Part shown: one piece after another, positions 33,438 to 43,446 of the stretch
Layout of the letters: the number at the start of each line of letters is the position of its first letter
Numbering within the stretch: position 1 is the first letter of the stretch
Origin: Caulobacter vibrioides OR37
Lineage (GTDB): Bacteria > Pseudomonadota > Alphaproteobacteria > Caulobacterales > Caulobacteraceae
Assembly (NCBI RefSeq): GCF_000372645.1
Contig: NZ_APMP01000006.1
Coordinates: forward strand, 62,001 to 126,000
Reading direction: 5' to 3'
Length of the DNA stretch: 64,000 bases
Made by a program: the position numbers and the translations under genes
The notes under the pieces: generated by a model
Told to the model about the DNA's origin: nothing
Seen by the model: only the letters and a program-made list of their open reading frames with translations
Database searches by the model: none

Positions 33438-34018
33438 GGACGATAGCCCAGGCCCGACAGCAGGTTCAGGGTTTCATAGAGCGGCAGGCCCACGACGCTG
33501 GGATAGGACCCGTTCAACTCGGTGATGTAGCCGCCCGCGAGACCCTGGACGCCATAGCCGCCGGCCTTGCCCCGCCACTCGCCGCTGGCGACATAGGCGT
33601 CCCGCTCGGCGTCGGACAGCCGCTTGAAGCCGACCCTGGTCTCGACCAGGCGCGAGGCCTCGCGGCCGCCGGGCGCGATCAGGGCCACGCCGGTCAGCAC
33701 CTTGTGGTTTCGGCCGGACAACAGCTTCAGGCAGTAAAGCGCGTCAGCCTCGGTTTCCGCCTTGGGCAGGATGCGGCGGCCGACCGCCACGACGGTGTCC
33801 GCGGCCAGCACATAGTCGTTCGGCGCGCGGGCCGCGACCGCCCGCGCCTTCTCCCGCGCCAGGCGCAAGGCGTGCTTGCGCGGGATCTCGTCGCGCAGGG
33901 GCGTCTCGTCGATGTCGGCGGGGTCGACCCGGTCGGGCGTGACGCCGACCTGGGCCAGCAGATCGAGGCGCCGAGGGCTCGCGCTGGCCAGCACCAGCGC
34001 CGGCTGGGGAGCCATCAT
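33434..34018 (-). CDS. maf: Maf family nucleotide pyrophosphatase
   Basis: The protein has 194 residues. The N-terminal LVLASASPRRLDLLAQVGV is the Maf signature, followed by DETPLRDEIP, ALRLAREKARAVA, VLAADTVVAVG with the catalytic Asp, and the closing segment VGLPLYETLNLL. It hydrolyses non-canonical or canonical nucleoside triphosphates such as dTTP/UTP (house-cleaning). Start MMAPQ is the first of two adjacent ATGs. It overlaps the RNase E/G-like start by four bases (ATGA-type) and follows infA by six bases, a tight operon. Confidence 0.95.
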   Translation of the reverse strand: MMAPQPALVLASASPRRLDLLAQVGVTPDRVDPADIDETPLRDEIPRKHALRLAREKARAVAARAPNDYVLAADTVVAVGRRILPKAETEADALYCLKLLSGRNHKVLTGVALIAPGGREASRLVETRVGFKRLSDAERDAYVASGEWRGKAGGYGVQGLAGGYITELNGSYPSVVGLPLYETLNLLSGLGYRP

Positions 34019-34024
34019 CGGCGA

Positions 34025-34243
34025 TTACTTGAAGCGGTAGGTGATACGGCCCTTGGTCAGGTCGTAGGGGGTCATCTCGACCAGGACCTTGTCGCCGGCC
34101 AGCACGCGGATGCGGTTCTTGCGCATCTTGCCGGCGGTGTGCGCGATGATCTCGTGGTCGTTTTCCAGCTTCACGCGGAACGTGGCGTTCGGCAGCAATT
34201 CGCTGACCGTGCCGGGAAACTCGAGCAGTTCTTCCTTAGCCAT
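34025..34243 (-). CDS. infA: Translation initiation factor IF-1
   Basis: The 72-residue S1/OB-fold protein is complete: [20 protein letters not shown], then [20 protein letters not shown], ending in [17 protein letters not shown] precedes the ATG. IF-1 binds the ribosomal A site with IF-2 and IF-3 during initiation. It starts 98 bases after the phosphatase gene ends and directly precedes maf, so it probably has its own promoter in this gap. Confidence 0.98.
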   Translation of the reverse strand: MAKEELLEFPGTVSELLPNATFRVKLENDHEIIAHTAGKMRKNRIRVLAGDKVLVEMTPYDLTKGRITYRFK

Positions 34244-34341
34244 CAGGCCTCTCAGTAGGGACGAATCACGTAGCCGCGAGGGTGCGCCCGACGGTCGAGT
34301 CGGGACGAGGCCTTCGCGGCGAAGGCGCCTCTATAACGCAA

Positions 34342-34800
34342 TTATCCCCCAAACGTCGATGGCGCCCCGAAACGTCGCCGGATCGCCTCGGCCAGGGCGT
34401 CGCGCACCTCTCGATAAGCCTCCAGCCGCGCCTCGCGCGAACCGTTGTTGAGGGTGGGGTCGTGGGTCGGCCAGTATTCGATCTCGACGGCGCGGTCGCG
34501 CGACAGCTCGACGGCGCGGTGCTGCGCCTCGGGCGTCAGCGAGATGACGACGTCGAAGCTGTCATCTTCCAGCTCGGCGAAGGTCTTGGGCCTGTGGTCG
34601 GAGACGTCGAGGCCCAGCTCGTCCATCACCGCCACGACGAAGGGGTCGATCCCCTCCCCGTCCGGATCCGCCTTCAGACCGCAGGAGTCGACAAACGCCC
34701 GCGTGCCGTAGAAGCGCTTGAACAGCCCTTCGGCCATTGGCGAGCGCACGCGATTGTAGTTGCAGGAGAAAAGCACCGCGTCCGGCAGCTGGGCGGCCAA
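34342..34800 (-). CDS. Low-molecular-weight phosphotyrosine phosphatase / arsenate reductase-like
   Basis: The protein has 152 residues. The P-loop CNYNRVRS (Cys13 to Arg19, CX5R) near the N-terminus and the catalytic Asp in WPTHDPT near residue 107 define the fold. The N-terminal reading VLFSCNYNRVRSPMAEGLFK is typical. It may dephosphorylate protein tyrosine or reduce arsenate; no second redox Cys pattern of thioredoxin-coupled ArsC is clear, so a phosphatase is slightly favoured. It begins four bases after the UPF0262 gene, within the hisD-UPF0262 transcript. Confidence 0.87.
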   Translation of the reverse strand: MAAQLPDAVLFSCNYNRVRSPMAEGLFKRFYGTRAFVDSCGLKADPDGEGIDPFVVAVMDELGLDVSDHRPKTFAELEDDSFDVVISLTPEAQHRAVELSRDRAVEIEYWPTHDPTLNNGSREARLEAYREVRDALAEAIRRRFGAPSTFGG

Positions 34801-34804
34801 GGGA

Positions 34805-35284
34805 TCAGCCTCGCCAGTGCAGCGCGCAGATCAGGGTGAAGAGGCGGCGGGCGGTGTCCAGATCGGTCTTGACCTTGCCCTCCAGACGCTCGCGCAACAA
34901 GGACGAGCCCTCGTTATGCAGACCGCGCCGGCCCATGTCCAAGGCCTCGATCTGCTGCGGCGTCGAGTTGCGGATCGCCGCGTAATAGCTGTCGCAGATC
35001 AGGAAGTAATCCTTGATCACGCTTCGGAACGGGGACAGCGACAGCAGATGCCGGCGCGCGTAGCCAGGGCCGGTGATGTCGAAGGCCAGGCGGTTTTCGA
35101 TCAGCGACAGGCGCACGTCATAGGGACCGCCGCCGGCTTCGGCGGGTTCGAAATAGTTGCCCTCCAGCAGGTCGAAGATCGCGACCTGACGCTCCTGTTC
35201 CTGGTCGCGCGAAGCGGCCGCGAGGCTGTCCTCGTCGATCTCGATCGACTTGATGGAATGCTGGGCGCGTTCGTGGGTGGTCAT
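34805..35284 (-). CDS. UPF0262 family protein
   Basis: The protein has 159 residues and is conserved almost exclusively in alphaproteobacteria next to hisD and the phosphatase gene. Features include [16 protein letters not shown], then [20 protein letters not shown] and [19 protein letters not shown]. It has no signal peptide, membrane helix or catalytic motif. The function is unknown. Gene order hisD-UPF0262-phosphatase-infA is conserved, which points to a housekeeping role. It lies 19 bases after hisD. Confidence 0.9.
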   Translation of the reverse strand: MTTHERAQHSIKSIEIDEDSLAAASRDQEQERQVAIFDLLEGNYFEPAEAGGGPYDVRLSLIENRLAFDITGPGYARRHLLSLSPFRSVIKDYFLICDSYYAAIRNSTPQQIEALDMGRRGLHNEGSSLLRERLEGKVKTDLDTARRLFTLICALHWRG

Positions 35285-35303
35285 GTGGCCGGAAGTTCGC
35301 CCG

Positions 35304-36590
35304 TCAATCGTCGGAACGCAACCGCACTGAAGCCGACAGGGCGTGCGCGGGCAAGCCTTCGGCCTCGGCCAGCGCCACCGTATGCGGTCCCAGGACGGCG
35401 AAGGACGCCGCGTCGCACTTCACGATCGAGGTGCGCTTGATGAAGTCATAGATGGACAGGCCCGACTGGAAGCGCGCCGCGCGGCTGGTCGGCAGCACGT
35501 GATTCGAACCCGCCACGTAGTCGCCGATCGCCTCGGGCGTCACGCGGCCCAGGAAGATCGCCCCCGCGTGGCGGACGCGATCCGACAGGGCTTCGGGCGT
35601 CTCGGTCGCGAACTCGACGTGCTCGGGCGCGATGGCGTCGACCAGGGCCGGGCTCTCATCCAGCGGGGCGATGATCACCGCCCCGTGGTCCCGCCACGAG
35701 GCCGCGGCGTCAACGCCGGTGGCGAGGGTCTTCAGGCGCTCCTCGACAGCGCGCTCGACAGCCTCGGCGAAGGACTGATCGTCCGTGATCAGGATCGACT
35801 GGGCGGCCGGATCGTGCTCGGCTTGGCTGAGCAGGTCGGCGGCGATCCAGTCGGGATTGTTGTTCTTATCTGCGACGACGACGATCTCGGACGGTCCCGC
35901 CAGGGCGTCGATGCCGACCACCCCGTAGAGCCGCCGCTTGGCGGCGGTGACATAGGCGTTGCCGGGGCCGACGATCTTGTCGACCGGCTGGATCGGGCCC
36001 GCGCCATAGGCCAGGGCCGCGACGGCCTGAGCCCCGCCGACGCGCCAGATTTCGGTGACGCCCGCTTCCTTGGCCGCGGCCAGTACGGCTGGCTGCAGCT
36101 TGCCCGGCGGGGTGACCATGGCGATACGGTCGACGCCGGCCACCTGGGCGGGCACGGCGTTCATCAGCACGGTCGAGGGATAGGCCGCGCGGCCCCCGGG
36201 CACGTAGACGCCCACGGCCTCGAGCGGCGTCCAGCGCCAACCCAGCTCGACACCGGCCTCGTCGGTCCAGGCCTGATCGGCCGGGCGCTGGCGGCTGTGA
36301 TAGGCGCGGATGCGGGCCGCGGCGAAGGCGATGGCCTCGCGCACCTCGGCGGGCGTCTGGGCCCAGCCTTGTTCGATCTCTTCCGGAGAGACGCGGATCG
36401 TCTCGGCGGTCAGCTCGACCTTGTCGAAGCGACGGCCATAGTCGAGCACGGCCTCCAAGCCATGCGCCTTGACCGCTTGAAGGACCTCGCCCGCGGCGGC
36501 GTCGACGTCGGCCGGCGAACCACGGCGCTCATCGAGGAAAGCCCTGAAGGCGGCCTGGAAATCGGAGTCGGTGAAGGAGAAGCGGCGCAT
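35304..36590 (-). CDS. hisD: Histidinol dehydrogenase
   Basis: This 428-residue zinc enzyme catalyses the last two steps of histidine synthesis (L-histidinol to L-histidine with 2 NAD+). The conserved signature is present from [20 protein letters not shown] through [20 protein letters not shown], then [16 protein letters not shown] with Gln and His zinc ligands, and [12 protein letters not shown], the catalytic Glu-His pair. [20 protein letters not shown] near the C-terminus also matches. The length is normal. It starts 146 bases after the DUF2948 gene, so an internal promoter is possible. Confidence 0.98.
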   Translation of the reverse strand: MRRFSFTDSDFQAAFRAFLDERRGSPADVDAAAGEVLQAVKAHGLEAVLDYGRRFDKVELTAETIRVSPEEIEQGWAQTPAEVREAIAFAAARIRAYHSRQRPADQAWTDEAGVELGWRWTPLEAVGVYVPGGRAAYPSTVLMNAVPAQVAGVDRIAMVTPPGKLQPAVLAAAKEAGVTEIWRVGGAQAVAALAYGAGPIQPVDKIVGPGNAYVTAAKRRLYGVVGIDALAGPSEIVVVADKNNNPDWIAADLLSQAEHDPAAQSILITDDQSFAEAVERAVEERLKTLATGVDAAASWRDHGAVIIAPLDESPALVDAIAPEHVEFATETPEALSDRVRHAGAIFLGRVTPEAIGDYVAGSNHVLPTSRAARFQSGLSIYDFIKRTSIVKCDAASFAVLGPHTVALAEAEGLPAHALSASVRLRSDD

Positions 36591-36736
36591 GGCCTGCTAG
36601 ATGCGGTTTTTTGGCGGGGAGGCAAGTCAGAAAGCCCGCGACCCTACCCGCATCGTCGCTTCGAGGGCCGTCCGGGGGTCGCGAGGCGGAGCAGCGTCGC
36701 GTCCGGACCAGCGCGGCCAGGCTCGGAGCCCGTCCT

Positions 36737-37177
36737 TCAGTCGGCGTGCCCCGGCGTTCGCGGCGTCGTCCACGGCTCGGAGACATCGGCCAGCGCGACG
36801 TCCAGGCAATCGACCGAGACCCGCATGTCGCCGCCGCCCGCGAAGGTCAGGGTGACGACGCCGGCCGGCGCCTCCTCGGCGGGCTCGAAGCCCATCGAGA
36901 GAAGCTCGACGACCGCGCCCTTGGCGTCACGTCGCAGATTGCGCGCCTGGACCCCGGCGACATCGCCGAACTGCAACGCCGATCGCACCCGCTCCCCCGA
37001 CTTGCCTTTGGCGGCTTCCCAGCGGAAGCGGTTGCAGGCCATGGTCAGGGTGCGCGCCTGGGCGTCCCAGCGGATGTCGCCGATCTTGGCCACGGCGTCC
37101 TGCAGGGCGGCCGACAGCACCGCGAGGTCGTCGGCGTCGTGCGCCAGCAGGCGAAGAGGCTTGGCGGTTGGCGCCAT
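36737..37177 (-). CDS. DUF2948 family protein
   Basis: The 146-residue soluble protein is conserved in alphaproteobacteria between murA and hisD. Features include LRLLAHDADDLAVLSAALQD, GDIRWDAQARTLTMACNRFR and MRVSVDCLDVALADVSEPW. No catalytic motif is visible. It starts three bases after the murA stop, so the two are co-transcribed. The function is unknown. Confidence 0.9.
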   Translation of the reverse strand: MAPTAKPLRLLAHDADDLAVLSAALQDAVAKIGDIRWDAQARTLTMACNRFRWEAAKGKSGERVRSALQFGDVAGVQARNLRRDAKGAVVELLSMGFEPAEEAPAGVVTLTFAGGGDMRVSVDCLDVALADVSEPWTTPRTPGHAD

Positions 37178-37180
37178 CGA

Positions 37181-38470
<1,290 letters not shown>

Positions 38471-38569
38471 TCAGGTCCCTCGAACGCGCGGAGGTGGGGC
38501 TCTCGGCGCGCTTCACATGTGAGGAGCGGGTTCTATCGGTTGCAAGAGGGCTTGCAAGGCCTTCAACGT

Positions 38570-39022
38570 CTAAATTGGCGCGGAGAGGTCGTAGGGCGCT
38601 TCGTCTTCCGGCCAACGCAGGTCGTGGGTGATGCTGGCCAGATCGATGGCCACCTGGACCAGGTCGATCGCCTTGCGCGTCGCCGAAAGCCCATCCCGCC
38701 CGAAAGCCGCCTTACCGGCCTCGGTGTCGAACTGCCCGCCGTCCCCGACCAGGCGCACGGCCACCGCCCACTCGCTCGAATCCGGCGCTCGAAACGGCGC
38801 CGACATCTCGACCGTCAACGCCACGCGTTCGCCGTCGCCATGACTTATCCCCAGCAATTCTCGAACGACGCCGTAGGGTCTGGGCGCCAGCTTGGCGGCC
38901 TCGAGCGCCGCCGTGTTTTCATCGAAACTCCCGCGGGCCGGCGCTTTTCGCTTCCGGAGATTGGTGCGCAACGCTTCGGCGAGCTTGGCTTCGCGGGTCG
39001 ATGGGTCGTGGCTGATCGGCAT
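38570..39022 (-). CDS. Hypothetical protein, about 150 residues
   Basis: It starts at the ATG at 39022 (MPISHDPSTREAKLAEALRT). The frame continues to 39169 but only by reading through tRNA-Thr antisense, which is not coding. The N-terminal 35 residues (REAKLAEALRTNLRKRKAPA) form a basic helix; then follows a beta-rich region (GDGERVALTVEMSAPFRAPD, SEWAVAVRLVGDGGQF) and a C-terminal helix (ATRKAIDLVQVAIDLASITH). I do not recognise a known catalytic family. It lies 99 bases upstream of murA on the same strand and may share its transcript. Confidence 0.7.
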   Translation of the reverse strand: MPISHDPSTREAKLAEALRTNLRKRKAPARGSFDENTAALEAAKLAPRPYGVVRELLGISHGDGERVALTVEMSAPFRAPDSSEWAVAVRLVGDGGQFDTEAGKAAFGRDGLSATRKAIDLVQVAIDLASITHDLRWPEDEAPYDLSAPI

Positions 39023-39112
39023 GTCTCGGGGGTGCGGCGACAAAGTTCTTCGGTCAAGACGATTTTGGGCTTGGCGTTCGCGATTCTCCTCGCTATACGC
39101 CCCCTCCTCGTC

Positions 39113-39187
<75 letters not shown>

Positions 39188-39188
39188 T

Positions 39189-39223
39189 GGGGGCCCAAAG
39201 CAAGTTCAAGGCTTTGGGCCCCC
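39189..39223 (+). terminator. Terminator downstream of tRNA-Thr
   Basis: A perfect 13-bp stem GGGGGCCCAAAGC/GCTTTGGGCCCCC (39189-39201 with 39211-39223) follows the CCA end by one base. GCCAGTTTT comes next. It is likely the transcript terminator or 3' processing stem. Confidence 0.75.
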
Positions 39224-39357
39224 GCCAGTTTTCAGACATTGACGGCGCTTGAGCGCCCCTTCCGGACGCTAGGGCGCGCCAGCGCATTCGCCTTCCGCCA
39301 GGCGACGGCGCTGATCGCCGTTTCCGGGCGGTCATCGTCTGGATGTTCATGGCCAGC

Positions 39358-40056
39358 CTAAGACCGGCTCTGATCGGACGCGGCTTCCAGGACCGCGCGG
39401 TTCAGCAAGGTTAGCTGCGCCCCGCGCATATCGATCAGCCCATCACGTCGCATCTGCTGCAGGGTGCGATTGACGTGCACGAGGCTGAGGCCCAGGGCGT
39501 CCGCCAGAACCTCCTGCTTGATCGGGAGATGGAAACTCTCGCCGCGCGCCTCGCCGATCTCCGCGAGCCGGCCATGCAGCTCAAGCAGCAGATGCGCCAT
39601 GCGTTCGTAGGCGGTCTGTCGCCCCAGGCGCACGATCTGGTCGATCAGTCGCGACTGCTGCGCGGCCGCCGCGCCGGCCAGGGCTCGGCTCAGCCCCTCG
39701 CTGGCGGGAGAGAAGCCAGGCTGGGTGGACCGCGCTCGCAAGGGCGTCAGAGCCACGGCCTGGACGGCGTGTTGGGAACGGGTCAGCAGGTCGAACCCGA
39801 TCCCGTCGCCAGGCAGCAGGAAGGCCACGATCTGTCGCCGCCCGTCGCGCAGCGAATGGGCCAGACACGCCCAGCCCGATAGCAGGAACATCGGCGCGGC
39901 GCGGGCGCTATCCAGGTCCCTCCCCGCTGGGTAAGCCTCGATCCGGCCGAGCCGGGCCTCGAGCGCGGCCGCGTCCTCGTCCAGGAGCGGACCAAAGCGC
40001 CTCAACCGACGAAGATAAGCCTTCTCCACGGGCCGTTCGGGGACAACGGCTAGCAT
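39358..40056 (-). CDS. Crp/Fnr-family transcriptional regulator
   Basis: The protein has 232 residues. The N-terminal cyclic-nucleotide-like beta barrel includes MFLLSGWACLAHSLRDGRRQ and IVAFLLPGDGIGFDLL. A dimer helix is followed by a C-terminal winged helix: LPIKQEVLADALGLSLVHVN, then RTLQQMRRDGLIDM. No Cys cluster for an Fe-S centre and no full cAMP pocket are visible, so the signal is unknown. This type (often called Crp/Fnr with MlpR-like N-terminus) is abundant in Caulobacterales. The neighbouring target is not evident. Confidence 0.9.
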   Translation of the reverse strand: MLAVVPERPVEKAYLRRLRRFGPLLDEDAAALEARLGRIEAYPAGRDLDSARAAPMFLLSGWACLAHSLRDGRRQIVAFLLPGDGIGFDLLTRSQHAVQAVALTPLRARSTQPGFSPASEGLSRALAGAAAAQQSRLIDQIVRLGRQTAYERMAHLLLELHGRLAEIGEARGESFHLPIKQEVLADALGLSLVHVNRTLQQMRRDGLIDMRGAQLTLLNRAVLEAASDQSRS

Positions 40057-40337
40057 GGGGCGTCACGCCGGGTTCGATTGCGACGCGGAACCGCCCTTTT
40101 CATCACTCGCCCTGTCCAATCAGCGAGCCCCATCCCGGCCCCTATCATCCGCCGCTCCCAAGGCGACGTCGAGGCGAAATGGGCGTTCGCGTCGAGACAT
40201 GGCCCCCGCCGAGATCCTGACCGCCGCCTCCATCGCGTTTCGTTCCTGGCGGCGTCCAACGGGCGACAATTCTCTTCCTGATCATGGCGTCCCAGGTCTC
40301 GCGGACATAGCGCTTCGAGGTCGATGCTAAGGGCCAT

Positions 40338-40592
40338 CTAAAGCCGCACGCGGGTGAGGTTCCCCGCCCTATCGACGACCGCCAGCCGGGGGACGAACCC
40401 GCAAGACGCCAGCACCCTCGCCTGACGGCGCGCCTGCCGTTCGGCCTCGGCGCCCGAGCGAAAGATCTGCGCCAGCGCGTTCCGATCACAGAACAGGACC
40501 CAGCCGCCGTTCAGCGGCTCGATCCTAAGCAGGCTCACGGCCGGGAAAGTCGAAACCGTGCGCGAAACGTCGTTCCGGCTCGCGGCGGGCAT
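40338..40592 (-). CDS. Small hypothetical protein (DUF2188-like pattern)
   Basis: The protein is about 84 residues. The pattern NGGWVLFCDRNALAQIFRSG, then AERQARRQARVLASCGFVPR and LAVVDRAGNLTRVRL resembles small DUF2188-type proteins (a beta strand, a helix rich in Ala/Arg, a final strand with a D-x-x-G turn). The first GTGs lie at 40598 and 40595 and the first ATG at 40592; the choice is uncertain. Neighbours are the Crp/Fnr gene and the hemerythrin-repeat ORF. The function is unknown. Confidence 0.5.
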   Translation of the reverse strand: MPAASRNDVSRTVSTFPAVSLLRIEPLNGGWVLFCDRNALAQIFRSGAEAERQARRQARVLASCGFVPRLAVVDRAGNLTRVRL

Positions 40593-40731
40593 CACCACGC
40601 GCGAAAACCGCGATAAGCGCGGCGAAAGAAGCGAGGCGGGTCGCGGAGGCTGATCGCCATCGATGATCCTTTCAGGCCGTTGCGCGCCCGCGGAGCCATG
40701 CCGCGGGCGCGCGATCGCCTAAGCCGTGGGC

Positions 40732-41574
40732 CTAGCGGCGGTCTTCCCAGCCGCGACGGGCGGCCTCGGCGTGACCTTCGCTATCGCCGAACCAGCCACC
40801 CTGACCACGACCGCGGCCTCGGCCGCCCCGGTCGTCGTCATCGTCTCGGCCGCGCGAGCGCGAGCCGCCTCGGTCGTCGTCCTCCCAGCCTCGACGCGCG
40901 GCGCGGGCGTGGCCCTCGCTGTCGCCGAACCAGCCGCCATGTCCGCGACCGCGGCCGCCGCGATCGTCATCGTCGTCACGGCCGCGCGAGCGCGCGCCGC
41001 GATCATCGTCGCTGGCGAACCGGCCATATTCGTCGCGGTCCCGGTCGTTGCTTCCGCGCCCACGGCCGCCGCGATCGTCGTCTTCCCAGCGTTGGCGAGC
41101 CGCGCGGGAATGTCCCTCGCTATCGCCGAACCAGCCGCCCTGGCCGCGGTCGCGACCGCCGCGTCCCTCATCGTCACGGCCGCGAGAGCGCGAGCCGCCA
41201 CGATCGTCGTCGCCGGCGAACCGGCCGTACTCGTCTCGGTCGCGCCCCCGCGATCCATAGCCGCCGCGATCATCGTCGCTCACGAAGCGTCCGTACTCGT
41301 CACGGTCGCGTTCGTTGGAGCGCGAGCGATAACCGCCGCGATCGTCGTCGTCGCGGAAGCTGCGGGACTCGCCGCCCCGACGCGCGGCCCAGCCACGACG
41401 CGAGGCTTCGGAATGCCCCTCCGAGTCGCCGTACCAGCCACGCCCATCGTCGTCGTCACGTCCACGCGACCGGTAGCCGCGATCCTCGTCGTCCCGACCG
41501 CGAGACCGGCCCCGATCGTCGCTGGTGAAGCGGCCCTGATCGTCGCGGTCGCGACCGCCTTGTTGTCTGGCCAT
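40732..41574 (-). CDS. Possible separate product: repeat protein from internal ATG
   Basis: The internal start gives a 280-residue protein (MARQQGGRDRDDQGRF...) preceded by AGGAGG at 41585-41580 and a five-base spacer, the best Shine-Dalgarno in this region. Its composition is Gly, Arg, Asp and Ser with regularly placed aromatic motifs. Four units read GWYGDSEGHSEA, GGWFGDSEGHSRA, GGWFGDSEGHARA and GGWFGDSEGHAEA, each followed by a RRGW-like end; four units read as QGRFTSDD, YGRFVSDD, YGRFAGDD and YGRFASDD. Similar GDSEGH/KGG-type repeats occur in small bacterial stress proteins; the function of this one is unknown. Confidence 0.5.
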   Translation of the reverse strand: MARQQGGRDRDDQGRFTSDDRGRSRGRDDEDRGYRSRGRDDDDGRGWYGDSEGHSEASRRGWAARRGGESRSFRDDDDRGGYRSRSNERDRDEYGRFVSDDDRGGYGSRGRDRDEYGRFAGDDDRGGSRSRGRDDEGRGGRDRGQGGWFGDSEGHSRAARQRWEDDDRGGRGRGSNDRDRDEYGRFASDDDRGARSRGRDDDDDRGGRGRGHGGWFGDSEGHARAARRGWEDDDRGGSRSRGRDDDDDRGGRGRGRGQGGWFGDSEGHAEAARRGWEDRR

Positions 41575-42264
41575 GGGATCCTCCTGTTGTTGGCCTTGGG
41601 AGAAGTCTGAAATCTCGAGCGCCACCAGGGGCGTCGGTCGAGGACGACCGCCGCGCGCCGTGAGCGCTTCCTTGCGCTGGCGCAGTTCGCGGCCCAGCGC
41701 CTCGACATCGACGCCGGCCGCCCGGGCCTTGGCGAAGATGCCGGAACCCGGCTTCTCCTCCTCGGCCACGTGATGCTTGATCTGCTCGGACAGCACCTTG
41801 AACTTGGCGTCGCGGTACGGATCGTCCTCGTCGCTGGCCAGCAGGTCGGCGATCAGGACCTTGGCCCCGTCATGCTCCACCTGGGCTTCGTTCAGCGGCT
41901 CGTCATCGGACGCCGCTTCGCGACAGGCGGGATAGAAGATTTCCTCCTCCAGACGCGTGTGCGCGATCAGTTCGGCGCAAGCTTCGCGGATGATGGCGGT
42001 CTTGCGGGCCGGCGCGGCCTTTTCGTAGTCCTTGAACAAGGCCTCGACCTTGCGGTGGTCGGCCTTCAACAGCTCGATGCCGTCGGCCGTCGTCACCCCG
42101 GCCTCGGTCGTCTTGGACGACGTCGCCTGGGTGGATGCGGCGCCCGAGGTCGGGCTCTGGGTCGCGGAGGCCTGTGTCTGCTTTTCGTCGCTTCCCGACG
42201 CCGCGGCGTTCGACGCCGGCTTGGCGTCGTTGTCTTCCTGCTTGGCCATAGAGGCGTTTCCCAT
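40732..42264 (-). CDS. Hemerythrin domain fused in frame to a charged Gly/Arg/Asp repeat protein
   Basis: The single frame is open for about 510 codons; candidate ATGs lie at 42288, 42264 and 42249. After a Ser/Thr/Ala-rich leader, a hemerythrin HHE bundle follows: LLKADHRKVEALFKDYEKAA, HTRLEEEIFYPACREAASDD, VEHDGAKVLIADLLAS, EQIKHHVAEEEKPGSG. Then the frame continues without a stop into about 280 residues of DRG/SRGRDDDD-rich repeats, with four DxDEYGRF-like units and four GWxGDSEGH units. An internal ATG with AGGAGG five bases upstream (41574) marks the junction, so it may be two genes or one. The leading half resembles the hemerythrin protein at 25733-26272. Confidence 0.75.
   Translation of the reverse strand: MGNASMAKQEDNDAKPASNAAASGSDEKQTQASATQSPTSGAASTQATSSKTTEAGVTTADGIELLKADHRKVEALFKDYEKAAPARKTAIIREACAELIAHTRLEEEIFYPACREAASDDEPLNEAQVEHDGAKVLIADLLASDEDDPYRDAKFKVLSEQIKHHVAEEEKPGSGIFAKARAAGVDVEALGRELRQRKEALTARGGRPRPTPLVALEISDFSQGQQQEDPMARQQGGRDRDDQGRFTSDDRGRSRGRDDEDRGYRSRGRDDDDGRGWYGDSEGHSEASRRGWAARRGGESRSFRDDDDRGGYRSRSNERDRDEYGRFVSDDDRGGYGSRGRDRDEYGRFAGDDDRGGSRSRGRDDEGRGGRDRGQGGWFGDSEGHSRAARQRWEDDDRGGRGRGSNDRDRDEYGRFASDDDRGARSRGRDDDDDRGGRGRGHGGWFGDSEGHARAARRGWEDDDRGGSRSRGRDDDDDRGGRGRGRGQGGWFGDSEGHAEAARRGWEDRR
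40771..41440 (-). repeat. Degenerate coding repeats (GWxGDSEGH and YGRF units)
   Basis: On the plus strand the GDSEGH-coding units begin near 40771, 40909, 41110 and 41413, so spacing grows from 138 to 201 to 303 bases. The units share CTCGCTATCGCCGAACCAGCC-like sequence with scattered changes. Between them lie SRGRDDDD and YGRF units. The unequal spacing suggests expansion by recombination within the coding sequence. Confidence 0.75.
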
Positions 42265-42567
42265 TGTGCGTGAAATCCGCCAGCGCATCGCCCTCGAACG
42301 ATGCGACGGATCGTGGGAAAGAACGGCGCCGAGCCGACCGACGTTTCGGTCAATATCAAATGTAATAGATTGAAAACTCTACAGTAATGGCGTTTCCAAC
42401 TACCCGTTCAGCCACGCTTTCGAGCGACGCGAAGGCCTTGTGATCGCTACGGTTTCGCGCCTCGCCCCGAGCGGGCGCGACGTCGGCGCGGAACTTTAAG
42501 ACGTTGTTCATCCAAGCCGGGAGGCGGGCCGTATCTCCTGAAGACGATCGATGTCGTGAGGGATTTG

Positions 42568-43446
42568 ATGACCATCGCGAAAGGATGGAAGGTGCTGGGC
42601 GCCGTGCTGAGCGCCAGCGCCTTGAGCGGCTGCTCGGGCCTGGCGACCGTCAACGCGCTGCAGCCCAGGGGCGGGGTGACCATTACTCGCGACATCGCCT
42701 ATGCCGGCGGAGAACGCGGCAAGCTGGACATCTATCGCAACGCCCGCGCCGACCGTCACGCCCCGGTGGTGGTGTTCTTCTACGGCGGCGGTTGGGACTC
42801 CGGAAAGAAGGACGACTACGCCTTCGCCGGCGCGGCCTTGGCGCGCGAGGGCTTCGTCGCCGTGGTTCCGGACTATCGGATCTATCCCGAGGCGCGGTGG
42901 CCCGCGTTCGTGCAGGACAGCGCCGCGGCGGTCGCCTGGACCAAGGCGCACATCGCCGAATATGGCGGCGACGCCCACAAGCTTTTCCTGATGGGCCATT
43001 CGGCCGGCGCCTACAACGCCGTGACCCTGGCGACGGATCGGCGCTGGCTGGCGGCGGTTGGAATGGCGCCCGAGCGCGACCTGAAGGGCGTCGTGGGCTT
43101 GGCCGGCCCCTATGACTTTCTACCACTGCGCAGCGACCGGCTGAAGATCATCTTCGGGCCGGAAGGCCAGCGTCCCGACACCCAGCCGATCAACCATGTC
43201 GATGGCCGGTCCCCGCCCCTGCTGCTCGTCACCGACGCGGGCGACAAGGTGGTGGACCCGGGCAATACGACCCGGATGGCCCAGCGGGTCGGCGCCGCCG
43301 GCGGCATCGTCGAAACCCGGACCTATAAGGGCCTGGACCACGCGCTTCTGATGGGCGCCGTCGCCGCGCCGTTGCGTTTCCTGGCCCCGGTTTTGAGGGA
43401 CAGCACCGATTTCATGCGCGCGCGGCTGGCGGAGGCGGACCGGTGA
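42568..43446 (+). CDS. Lipoprotein alpha/beta hydrolase (esterase-like)
   Basis: The protein has 292 residues from the ATG at 42568, which has GAGGG five bases upstream; a GTG at 42556 is an alternative. The N-terminus is a lipoprotein signal (VLGAVLSASALSGCSG, lipobox LSGC), so the enzyme is membrane-anchored in the envelope. It has the oxyanion-hole FFYGGGWDSGK, catalytic Ser in MGHSAGAYNA, and a late His in GLDHALLMG. Its fold is of the BD-FAE/carboxylesterase type. It opens an operon with DUF1295, a CFA-like methyltransferase and DUF2177 within the sigma-E/ChrR cluster, which suggests a role in lipid repair or turnover. Confidence 0.85.
   Translation: MTIAKGWKVLGAVLSASALSGCSGLATVNALQPRGGVTITRDIAYAGGERGKLDIYRNARADRHAPVVVFFYGGGWDSGKKDDYAFAGAALAREGFVAVVPDYRIYPEARWPAFVQDSAAAVAWTKAHIAEYGGDAHKLFLMGHSAGAYNAVTLATDRRWLAAVGMAPERDLKGVVGLAGPYDFLPLRSDRLKIIFGPEGQRPDTQPINHVDGRSPPLLLVTDAGDKVVDPGNTTRMAQRVGAAGGIVETRTYKGLDHALLMGAVAAPLRFLAPVLRDSTDFMRARLAEADR

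Noticed and set aside
40771..41440. CRISPR-like regular repeats
   Set aside because: The units are in-frame, degenerate, unequal in spacing and encode GDSEGH motifs; there are no identical short repeats with unique spacers.
40726..41610. Long plus-strand open frame opposite the repeat gene
   Set aside because: It is an Ala/Val-rich shadow produced by the repetitive GC-rich coding strand; several frames are open here. The minus-strand frame has recognisable motifs and a Shine-Dalgarno.
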